From Piscirickettsiaceae bacterium (GTDB lineage: Bacteria; Pseudomonadota; Gammaproteobacteria; Methylococcales; Cycloclasticaceae): a DNA stretch of 6,207 nt. A program made the translations under genes and the position numbers. The DNA is taken from positions 1-6,207 of the forward strand of contig NVSW01000102.1 of assembly GCA_002401365.1 (NCBI GenBank), given 5' to 3'. Below, one piece after another: positions 1 through 6,207 of this stretch. Each line of letters begins with the position of its first letter. Position 1 is the first letter of the stretch. The notes below the pieces were generated by a model. The model did not search any database and was not told the DNA's origin. It saw nothing but the letters and a program-made list of their open reading frames with translations.

Positions 1-764
1 TAAGCCCATGAGTCATCAGCTTTCGATTCCTTTAAGTGCCGAACAATCATAAATGCAGTCCCAGCAATATCGAACGGATCATAGAAACTCGTGAGCTCTC
101 TATATTCAGTATCTCTAGCCATGCTAGTTTTAAGTTTATACCCCTGATCTGCTAAATCAGCTCTATGACTAAAGTAAATACGTCTACACCAGGCCCATAA
201 AACACGGTTAAAAGATCCACCACCTGCAAAGTATTTACCGTATTTTGGGTCCTTACGAAGATCACTATCTTCGTGATCACCACCTCTTCGAACCCATACC
301 CAACCAACACTATTAACAGCTAAACCTTGTCTCATCCATCTGTAGTTAAAATTCCAAGCAACTTTAGTGCCCGATGTAGCATCGTTTACGTCCAATGATT
401 CAAAGCTAAAGGGTTGGCCTGCCACATAACCTTGCAATCCACCACCTGGTGTTAGCGATACCTTAGATTGATGTGCTTTACCAGCGTCTACATAAACTTT
501 TGCAGGGGTCATATCGGTTGGGTCTCTTACCACAACCTTCATTCCTTCAAAAAACATTTCTTTACCATAACCTGGCGGCAAAAATGCTTCTAGTTTTTCC
601 CTGTCTGCATATGTAATTGTGTCCCCATCTTTAAAGTTTGCTGTGGCTGTTTGATTTGCTTTAAACCAAGCTTTTACAGTATCACTTGTTATAGCAGCCT
701 GTGATACTAGGGGGCAAAGTAACCCTGCAATCAACGCTAATTGACTAATTTTTTTAATTCTCAT
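1..764 (-). CDS. DUF1329 family protein (LolA/LolB-like), 3' end beyond the left edge (partial)
   Basis: The ATG is at 764-762 and the frame stays open to the left edge, giving 254 complete codons. Family members are usually about 400-460 residues, so roughly the N-terminal half or more is present. The N-terminus MRIKKISQLALIAGLLCPLV is a Sec signal peptide, with likely cleavage after SQA at residue 23. C17 follows LL rather than a small residue, so a lipoprotein box is unlikely. Family-like features in the mature part are a Leu-Pro-Pro-Gly motif near 62-65 and GGGLQGYVAGQPFSF (107-121). Also seen are WNFNYRW (137-143), an aromatic/basic block near 184-202 (FNRVLWAWCRR, YFSHR) and DPFDIAGTAFMIVRHL (229-244). 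To my knowledge this family belongs to the LolA/LolB-like fold group, a half-open beta-barrel that holds acyl chains, so a periplasmic carrier of lipid or hydrophobic cargo is inferred. It lies 38 bases after DUF1302, its usual partner. Its C-terminus and anything downstream cannot be seen. Confidence 0.9.
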   Translation of the reverse strand, partial: MRIKKISQLALIAGLLCPLVSQAAITSDTVKAWFKANQTATANFKDGDTITYADREKLEAFLPPGYGKEMFFEGMKVVVRDPTDMTPAKVYVDAGKAHQSKVSLTPGGGLQGYVAGQPFSFESLDVNDATSGTKVAWNFNYRWMRQGLAVNSVGWVWVRRGGDHEDSDLRKDPKYGKYFAGGGSFNRVLWAWCRRIYFSHRADLADQGYKLKTSMARDTEYRELTSFYDPFDIAGTAFMIVRHLKESKADDSWA

Positions 765-802
765 ATCTGTTTCCTTTAGTTAATTTTTATGCTGTTATTT
801 CA
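765..802 (-). other. 38-base spacer between the DUF1302 and DUF1329 genes
   Basis: This short AT-rich spacer contains only the ribosome binding site of the next gene. It has no room for a credible terminator plus promoter, so the two genes are almost certainly on one transcript. Confidence 0.7.
772..776 (-). promoter_or_regulatory. Shine-Dalgarno site of the DUF1329 gene
   Basis: On the minus strand AAGGA (within AAAGGAA) sits seven bases upstream of the ATG at 764. Site, spacing and the signal peptide that follows all agree on this start. Confidence 0.8.
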
Positions 803-2926
803 TTAAAATTGATATTGAAGTTGCAGAAAAATTTCATCATTGTTTTCTAATGCACCAATTCCTTGCTTAACAAATCCAAACACTGCTTCTTGAGCAAATC
901 CTTTATCCAATGCAAATGAAGCAAAAGGGCCTACGTCAAACTTGGCATCATCTTTACCACCTGAAATAACGTTTATACCACCTTTGATAGAGTAGTGATT
1001 ATCAAATAAGAATTGTACTGAAGCACCCCATACGCTGGTTTGAGAACCATCTTCATACACATAAAATGCATTTGGTATCAAACGATCCCTCATATACTGT
1101 GTTTGAGCAAACAACGTAAGAATAATGTTGTCTTCTGGAGGCACAAATCCAGCAAACCTATCACCCTCCCAATCCATATAATGGGTATTAAACACCTGAG
1201 CTGATAAGAAGAATGTTCTTAATGGGTTTAAAAATTTAATAAACGTTGGTCTATCCATCCCTAAAGATACTCTAAAGACATCACTCGTATCAACCCAGTC
1301 TGCTTTATAGGTATTATTAACAAATTCATCAAAGGTATAAGAACTCTCTACCCTAAATACGACGCCAGTATAGTCATCAAAATAATCAAACGATAAACCG
1401 GTTGTATGTATTCGATCAAAAACAAGCGATGTTGAACCTCCAAGAACGTTGCCTAGTGCACCAAACCCAGGGATAACATTACCCATACTACGGTAGAACA
1501 AACTTGCGTTATCTTGTGCAATAGCAGCCTGAGCTGCAATTTGAGCAGCACCACTGCCATTAGCAGCAACTTCTGCAATTGCAGCGTCGGGTGTCATCAC
1601 TTGTATAGGCAAAGCAATTGGTCCACCGGCAGGAGCACCCAGTAAAACTGAATCCGTTAAGCCGATAATTAATGCGTCGTTTGCTGTTCCAGCACCGCCA
1701 ACACCCGCTATATTCAAATTAACTGTATTAAACTTGATAGTGGGTGCATCTTGCCAGTGATAGAAATGTGACAATGCGAAACGCACTTCACCCATTTTAA
1801 ATTCAAAACGACCACCAATTTCCGTATTAGATAATTTCCAATCTGGGATTCCATAATCTGTGGTTCCCAACGGAATACCAAATCCTGAGGGTAAGCGACC
1901 ATCTCCTGCTTGACACACTGTTGATTGCGGTGCACCTGAAGCAGTTGCAGTAGCCTGAGACACACATGGTTCTGGTGAAAAGAAGGTGTTAAACGCGGCA
2001 AAAGTGCCTACTTCTTTACTTACTGGGTGTTGCCATGCTTGCCCTGGCCCACCAAGACCGACAGGTTCAAATTTATCAAAATTCCAAACACCTGTGATGG
2101 CTGCTTCTTTAAATGGCCCTATGTCTCCAGCCTTATATTGAAGCGACGCAATCCATTGTGGAATTCGAATATCTTCAAACGGGTCAAAGAAAAAATGTTG
2201 TCCAAAATCCATTGGGTTAACAATATCTTGCATTCTAAAGAAATCAGTTTTGCCCCAAACGACTTGTTGTTTACCCAACCGTAACCACCAATCGTCAACA
2301 ATAGCGTCTATATATAGTTCTCTAAATGGGTATAAAGCGCCCGATGAGTCATTTCGATTTAACGCAAGGTCTCGGGAGCTATTATTTATATTACGGCAAT
2401 GTTTACAATTCAGATTAGCGGCTACAAGCGGAGACAATAAAGGGAAGTTACTGTTATTTGCAATAACATCAAATTGTGACAGGCTACTTTCACTCCATAC
2501 ACCTTGGGTAAAATTCTTAAACAAGCCTCCTGTGCTCAATAGCCCTGCCGTTGGTGAAAGAAACGCTCCATCAAAACCTGCAAAACCAACAGGGTCATTT
2601 GCATAATTGAAGTCTTTACCAATGTAAGAGTTTTTACGGTCTCTTCTGTGCAATTCAGTATCATACTCTGGCCGGATAACCGTATTAATACTGAATTCGT
2701 CGAATATACCGAAGTCTTCCTTTGTCCAGCTTACCTCTAATTGCAAGCGTATTATATTTTGATTTACGCCGCTATTCGCACCTTCAATGCCAGAGCGTAT
2801 TTCATCGCGTAGAAAGCCTGTATACTCAAGCTCACCGCCCCCTAATTCCATTGACACTCTACTTAGAGCAGGACTGCCATACATCATCAGCCCTACTAAG
2901 CCAGCCAATATTATCTTTTTCTTCAT
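803..2926 (-). CDS. DUF1302 family protein, predicted outer-membrane beta-barrel
   Basis: Complete 707-residue protein, ATG 2926 to TAA 805-803. The N-terminus is a Sec signal peptide: KKK at 2-4, a hydrophobic core at about 5-17, and likely cleavage near residue 20-22. The mature protein is built of alternating amphipathic strands rich in aromatic residues and Gly. It ends LQLQYQF, with the terminal phenylalanine recognised by the BAM outer-membrane assembly machinery. The family hallmark is seen at about 214-241: LRLGKQQVVWGKTDFF followed by NPMDF. Further typical strands are LYIDAIVDDWWLRLG and, near the C-terminus, SVWGASVQFLFDNHYSIKGG. Oddities are four cysteines (C174 and C177 as CKHC, C321, C338) and an Ala-rich low-complexity stretch at about 446-474. 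Both probably lie in loops. DUF1302 genes are typically followed by DUF1329, as here. The role is unproven; a porin-like channel or receptor for a hydrophobic substrate working with the RND pump is inferred. Confidence 0.92.
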   Translation of the reverse strand: MKKKIILAGLVGLMMYGSPALSRVSMELGGGELEYTGFLRDEIRSGIEGANSGVNQNIIRLQLEVSWTKEDFGIFDEFSINTVIRPEYDTELHRRDRKNSYIGKDFNYANDPVGFAGFDGAFLSPTAGLLSTGGLFKNFTQGVWSESSLSQFDVIANNSNFPLLSPLVAANLNCKHCRNINNSSRDLALNRNDSSGALYPFRELYIDAIVDDWWLRLGKQQVVWGKTDFFRMQDIVNPMDFGQHFFFDPFEDIRIPQWIASLQYKAGDIGPFKEAAITGVWNFDKFEPVGLGGPGQAWQHPVSKEVGTFAAFNTFFSPEPCVSQATATASGAPQSTVCQAGDGRLPSGFGIPLGTTDYGIPDWKLSNTEIGGRFEFKMGEVRFALSHFYHWQDAPTIKFNTVNLNIAGVGGAGTANDALIIGLTDSVLLGAPAGGPIALPIQVMTPDAAIAEVAANGSGAAQIAAQAAIAQDNASLFYRSMGNVIPGFGALGNVLGGSTSLVFDRIHTTGLSFDYFDDYTGVVFRVESSYTFDEFVNNTYKADWVDTSDVFRVSLGMDRPTFIKFLNPLRTFFLSAQVFNTHYMDWEGDRFAGFVPPEDNIILTLFAQTQYMRDRLIPNAFYVYEDGSQTSVWGASVQFLFDNHYSIKGGINVISGGKDDAKFDVGPFASFALDKGFAQEAVFGFVKQGIGALENNDEIFLQLQYQF

Positions 2927-3003
2927 AATATTCCCCTTGGATTAATTATTAATATCATTAAAAACCTTATTATCTGCTTTTATACAAACTGCACTTCTAC
3001 TAT
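2927..3003 (-). other. 77-base spacer between the RND and DUF1302 genes
   Basis: This AT-rich spacer holds the DUF1302 ribosome binding site. It also holds a short symmetrical element, ATTAATTATTAAT at 2941-2953, two copies of the palindrome ATTAAT separated by one base. I see no GC-rich hairpin followed by a T-run that would stop transcription. TTGTAT followed 17 bases later by TTTTTA could be a weak promoter, but in AT-rich DNA this is likely chance. Read-through from the RND gene is the simpler view. Confidence 0.5.
2933..2938 (-). promoter_or_regulatory. Shine-Dalgarno site of the DUF1302 gene
   Basis: On the minus strand AAGGGG lies six bases upstream of the ATG at 2926. It is a strong purine-rich site at a workable distance. 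It supports this ATG, which also gives a proper signal peptide, as the start. Confidence 0.75.
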
Positions 3004-5436
3004 CTACTTCTCTACCATCTTCTTCTCATCTTCTTTCTTAGTCGACAAGCCTTTATCTAAAAATTTCGGCTTAAATATTCGAATAAGAAGCGGCACAATC
3101 GTGATTGCACCCACCATATTACTTATCATCAATAGGATAAGGAGAATAGCCATCTCGCTATTAAAACGTAAAGCCGAACCCGGTATCCAATAAATAATGC
3201 CCCCTACAACGGTAATCGCCGTAAAAACTACCGCGGCACCTGTCGTTTTCAAGGTATTTATGATGGCTTCATTTAGTTCCTTGGTTTTATCTACCACCGT
3301 ATTGCTGGCTGCATATATATTTTTAGCGTATTCCTCTTTAATTCTGTCGATAACATAAATAACATAATCGACACCAATACCAATGCCCACCGCAGTAACA
3401 GGCAATGTATTGATATTTAAACCAATTTCTCTAAAGCCCATATAGGCCCTATTGATAACAATGGCTAAAAATAACACTACAAAGACCAAACATGCGGCAA
3501 CAAAAGACCGGTACGTCAGCATAACGGATGCCATCACAACTATCAAAATCAAAACAGTTTGCATTATTTCAGAATATTCAACCTCTTCATTAGAGGCCGC
3601 CGTAACGCCGATAATTCCACCTGCCAAATAATATTTAACGCCCTCAATAGGATGTGTATCAATAAATTCTTTTGCACGTTTTAATGCACTGTCCACTGTT
3701 GGCCCTGTTGCATCTTTAAAGTACACGACAAAATTTGCCCGCCTACCTTCTAAGTCCATATATTCCTGAATCACACCCGGCACAGCCGCCCCTGCCTCAT
3801 ACATAAACAAGGTATTACCGATATCTTTTTGTGAATTAGGCAAAATAAACCAACGTGGGTCATCATAATGATATGACCGGTTTATCGAACGCACTAGGGT
3901 TGGCACGTCACGTGTGCCACCAAATTTATCTGCATCTCGCATATAGAAGATAAACTCTTCCATCGTACGAACGACATCAGGTCTTTTAATGATATGTGCG
4001 TCCTCTCCTTCTAAATAAATACTGAGTTGATTTGCGCCTGCAAATTTTTCAGATATTCTTAGCGCTGCTTGGTTATATTCAGAGTCTTCAAATAACAAAG
4101 GCGAACCTGGCTTGTTTTCGCCTACCGTTACCTTTCCACCATAAAAGAAACCAGCAATTAAAATAACAATAACCATAATAGAAAATGGAATTGTTGACTT
4201 ACCAGAGACTAAGAAGCGGCCTAAATGAGACATCATCTTCGAAACAAAAGAGACTTCAAGCTTGTTGTCTTTTTTACGAATTGGAACTGGGAATGTAAGT
4301 AACAGCAGCGGCACTAGGATTGAAACTGTCACCACATTACTAAAAGACCAGAAACTACAATAAATTCCAAGTTTAGAAATCATTGGGATAGATGACACCG
4401 ACAACACCAACAGACCAGCAGCATCTGTAAATATCGCAATAAACGCGGGGATCATCAACTCTCCCATTGACGTCCTAACAGCTGTTTTTGGGTCTGCTCC
4501 ATTACGTCTTTCGTCTTGAAAACGCTCAATTAACTGAACGCAGTGACTTGTCGTCCTAGCTGAGATTAAAATGGGCACGACTAAAATCAAAGGGTCGAGG
4601 TTAAAATCCATCCAGCCAACTAGACCCAAGCCCCATACTGCCGACAAAAGTGTACAAACTATTGGTATAAACACCCCTGAAATAGCCCTAAAGTGCAGAT
4701 AGAGTAACAAAATAATAATAAGAAATGTAACGCCAAATATTTGGTATAACTGCTCTGAATAGCTATATATCCACCCTTTCAGCATGGGCTCACCAGCTAT
4801 ATGCAGTAAGGTTTCACCGTCTTTTTCAATTTCATTTTTAAGCTCACTCAAACGAGTATGTATTTGAGAATAATCTAATCTTTTTTCGTCAAAACCTGCT
4901 GTTATTAAGGCGGATGACCCGTCTTTAGATACATACGTGCCATATACAATGGGATTATTAAGTATTTCTTCTTTAAGTTCCTTAAGAGCCTCTTCATCCG
5001 TTGGTATTTCACGAGGCAATACTGGCCGCGATATCACCATTCCTTCTTTATCTGTTTTTACTACCCTAATTTTTGCGTGGGCAATACTGGCAACTTGGTA
5101 GTGGTTAACACCACCCATTTTATCTATCTGGTCAGTCAAGTATTTAACTTTATCTAACGTCTTTTTAGTAAATAAATCTCCTGATTTGGATTCTAACGAT
5201 ATGGTAATAACATTCGCACCACCAAACACATCCTTCATACGATTGTAATTTTTCACGTACTCATGTTGCTGAGGCAGTAAGTCAGAAAACCGTGAAAACA
5301 CCTCAATTGAAGGTATTGCATATGCTAAAAATAAACTGGGTAATAAGACAAATAAATAAGCTAACGCTTTATGGTCAACAACCCAATTGGCGATGCTTAC
5401 TGAAATTCGCCCTTCCTTTGAATGTACCTCTGTCAT
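3004..5436 (-). CDS. RND-superfamily transporter, MMPL/COG1033 (HAE-type) inner-membrane permease
   Basis: Complete 810-residue protein, ATG 5436 to TAG 3006-3004, a normal length for MMPL-type RND permeases. The layout is the classic duplicated 6+6 helix plan. A first helix lies at about 25-44, a large periplasmic domain at 45-230, and five helices between about 231 and 383. A seventh helix lies at about 416-434, a second periplasmic domain at 435-622, and five helices between about 623 and 787. A Lys/Glu-rich cytoplasmic tail ends the protein. The halves show matching motifs: FGGANVITISLE (71-82) and FAGANQLSIYLEG (465-477). TM10 carries GIGIGVDYVIYVIDRI (684-699), with D690-Y691 as the likely proton-relay pair. 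The equivalent TM4 stretch, ISARTTSHCVQLIERF (291-306), has no acidic residue within the helix. Relatives export or move lipids and other hydrophobic molecules (for example MmpL proteins and the hopanoid transporter HpnN), powered by proton entry. The substrate here is unknown. It is coupled to the propeller gene upstream and followed 77 bases later by the outer-membrane DUF1302 gene. Confidence 0.93.
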   Translation of the reverse strand: MTEVHSKEGRISVSIANWVVDHKALAYLFVLLPSLFLAYAIPSIEVFSRFSDLLPQQHEYVKNYNRMKDVFGGANVITISLESKSGDLFTKKTLDKVKYLTDQIDKMGGVNHYQVASIAHAKIRVVKTDKEGMVISRPVLPREIPTDEEALKELKEEILNNPIVYGTYVSKDGSSALITAGFDEKRLDYSQIHTRLSELKNEIEKDGETLLHIAGEPMLKGWIYSYSEQLYQIFGVTFLIIILLLYLHFRAISGVFIPIVCTLLSAVWGLGLVGWMDFNLDPLILVVPILISARTTSHCVQLIERFQDERRNGADPKTAVRTSMGELMIPAFIAIFTDAAGLLVLSVSSIPMISKLGIYCSFWSFSNVVTVSILVPLLLLTFPVPIRKKDNKLEVSFVSKMMSHLGRFLVSGKSTIPFSIMVIVILIAGFFYGGKVTVGENKPGSPLLFEDSEYNQAALRISEKFAGANQLSIYLEGEDAHIIKRPDVVRTMEEFIFYMRDADKFGGTRDVPTLVRSINRSYHYDDPRWFILPNSQKDIGNTLFMYEAGAAVPGVIQEYMDLEGRRANFVVYFKDATGPTVDSALKRAKEFIDTHPIEGVKYYLAGGIIGVTAASNEEVEYSEIMQTVLILIVVMASVMLTYRSFVAACLVFVVLFLAIVINRAYMGFREIGLNINTLPVTAVGIGIGVDYVIYVIDRIKEEYAKNIYAASNTVVDKTKELNEAIINTLKTTGAAVVFTAITVVGGIIYWIPGSALRFNSEMAILLILLMISNMVGAITIVPLLIRIFKPKFLDKGLSTKKEDEKKMVEK
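5433..5436 (-). promoter_or_regulatory. ATGA stop/start overlap (translational coupling site)
   Basis: On the minus strand the bases ATGA contain the ATG of the RND transporter (5436-5434) and the TGA of the propeller gene (5435-5433). The only Shine-Dalgarno-like bases upstream are weak: GGTGAA directly against the ATG, and GGGAAG at 5449-5444, seven bases from it. Such overlaps usually mean terminating ribosomes re-initiate on the next gene, which ties production of the two proteins together. This supports a functional partnership between propeller and pump. Confidence 0.85.
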
Positions 5437-6207
5437 TTCACCGCTTCCCGTATTGTTATTTTATTCCACGTTTTGTTTTGGTAAGAAACCAAAGTCCCTC
5501 GGCCGCCGGCAACAATATACTTATCACCCCCCATGCTAACGATTGTTTTAAGCCATGCAATTAAATCCAGTCCAGTGCGATTGGCTATTGTCCAAGTATT
5601 AGCATGATTAATTGCTACCGTACCAACTGAACCAGCAACCATTAAATCCTTGTTATTCATAAATGCAACGTCGAACAAGCCATTGTCACCTTTCATGTCT
5701 TGCTTGAGCCATGTCTTGCCACGATCATGGCTAACGGTGACAACACCACCCGCACCAACCAGCGCAATACTCTGTCCGACTACTGTACTTTCCATCCAAT
5801 ACGGCATACTTGAATCGTCAAGCCTGACATCTTCATAAATACTCGTCCATTTACCATCCTTTCCAAGCACAATAACCGTGCCAAATTCTCCAGCGATTAA
5901 TATTGTGTCATCAATAAAACTTACTGTATTTAATGAAACATCGCCGGCTTGGTATTGTGGGCCTGGTCTGTAGTTAAAACTCATGCTTAAATCACTGGAT
6001 TCATCCAGCGCATTGACGATTTCTATATTTCCACCGTCTGCGTTAAAGTAATAATCCACATCATCTACAGCCTTCTTTTTCGCAACGGTGGCATTAAAAA
6101 CCAAGCTATCTAAATCAATATTAAATGCGCCTAAATACCAAGTAGTCGCTTCGTTTGATTTTAAAGAAATCTTTTTTTGGACATATTCGATATTTACTAG
6201 CTCCCAA
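5433..6207 (-). CDS. YCF48/BNR-like beta-propeller protein, 5' end beyond the right edge (partial)
   Basis: The frame is open from the right edge to a TGA at 5435-5433, giving 257 residues that begin WELVNIEYVQ. A TTG at 6104 could be mistaken for the start, but the same frame continues upstream with ordinary protein sequence and no stop, so the true start and any signal peptide lie outside the window. Counting from the edge, four similar strands recur: LIAGEFGTVIVL (103-114), ALVGAGGVVTVS (148-159), LMVAGSVGTVAI (188-199) and YIVAGGRGTLVS (230-241). Most are followed by a Trp-ending segment, and SHDRGKTW (159-166) is a good Asp-box. This is the pattern of YCF48/sialidase-type propeller blades. 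Residues 1-90 show no clear blade. YCF48 itself is a photosystem II assembly factor, but in non-photosynthetic bacteria such genes sit beside RND/DUF1302/DUF1329 genes, so a periplasmic accessory or scaffold role for the pump is inferred. The stop overlaps the start of the RND gene. The fold is fairly certain; the function is not known. Confidence 0.85.
   Translation of the reverse strand, partial: WELVNIEYVQKKISLKSNEATTWYLGAFNIDLDSLVFNATVAKKKAVDDVDYYFNADGGNIEIVNALDESSDLSMSFNYRPGPQYQAGDVSLNTVSFIDDTILIAGEFGTVIVLGKDGKWTSIYEDVRLDDSSMPYWMESTVVGQSIALVGAGGVVTVSHDRGKTWLKQDMKGDNGLFDVAFMNNKDLMVAGSVGTVAINHANTWTIANRTGLDLIAWLKTIVSMGGDKYIVAGGRGTLVSYQNKTWNKITIREAVK

Noticed and set aside
255..274. Perfect 8-base inverted repeat (ACGAAGAT, loop CACT, ATCTTCGT), with GATCAC repeated beside it
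   Set aside because: It lies inside the DUF1329 reading frame (around the HEDSDLRK residues), is not GC-rich and has no T-run after it, so it is more likely chance than a terminator or regulatory hairpin.
1714..2301. Minus-strand frames of 95 and 60 codons within the DUF1302 gene
   Set aside because: They are in an alternative frame of a clearly coding gene; the Gln/His/Leu-rich composition is typical of out-of-frame translation.
2027..2606. Plus-strand open frames of 85 and 118 codons
   Set aside because: They lie wholly opposite the DUF1302 gene, have no ribosome binding site or recognisable protein features, and are shadows of its codon usage.
2722..2928. Plus-strand 68-codon frame opposite the DUF1302 start
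   Set aside because: It is antisense to the signal peptide and first strands of DUF1302, with no supporting start signals.
2939..3003. Possible internal promoter before DUF1302 (TTGTAT, 17 bases, TTTTTA on the minus strand)
   Set aside because: The -10 element is poor and AT-rich spacers give such matches by chance; it was not listed as a feature. Mapping transcription starts would settle it.
5292..5838. Plus-strand frames of 90 and 62 codons near the propeller/pump junction
   Set aside because: They are antisense to two well-supported genes and cross the ATGA junction; no family features are seen.
1..6207. CRISPR arrays, insertion sequences, tRNA genes and phage or integration sites
   Set aside because: No spaced direct repeats, transposase frames, terminal inverted repeats or tRNA-like cloverleaf sequence were seen; nearly all bases are accounted for by four co-directional genes.

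Overview
The window is a compact stretch of bacterial DNA, AT-rich by eye (G+C not computed). All four genes lie on the minus strand and look like one operon, so transcription runs from the right edge to the left. The encoded proteins (RND/MMPL permease, outer-membrane barrel ending in phenylalanine, Sec signal peptides) point to a Gram-negative bacterium. The DUF1302/DUF1329 pair and the family types suggest a gammaproteobacterium, perhaps marine or a hydrophobic-substrate degrader. That placement is inference; there is no rRNA, tRNA or other taxonomic marker here.

Layout in order of transcription: (1) 6207-5433, the C-terminal 257 residues of a YCF48/BNR-like beta-propeller protein whose start lies beyond the right edge. 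(2) 5436-3004, an 810-residue RND-superfamily (MMPL/COG1033-like) inner-membrane transporter whose ATG overlaps the previous stop in an ATGA. (3) A 77-base gap, then 2926-803, a 707-residue DUF1302 protein with a signal peptide and a predicted outer-membrane beta-barrel. (4) A 38-base gap, then 764-1, the first 254 residues of a DUF1329 protein (LolA/LolB-like family) with a signal peptide, cut by the left edge. Genes 3 and 4 have clear Shine-Dalgarno sites. No convincing internal promoter or terminator separates the genes.

Together they cover every layer of the envelope: a proton-driven inner-membrane pump, a likely periplasmic propeller, a likely periplasmic lipid-binding-fold carrier, and an outer-membrane barrel. 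The four-gene set recurs in proteobacteria as families, but its biochemical role is, to my knowledge, not settled. The most economical hypothesis is a trans-envelope route for a lipid or other hydrophobic molecule. The substrate and direction cannot be read from this sequence. There are no CRISPR arrays, mobile elements, RNA genes or integration signs.
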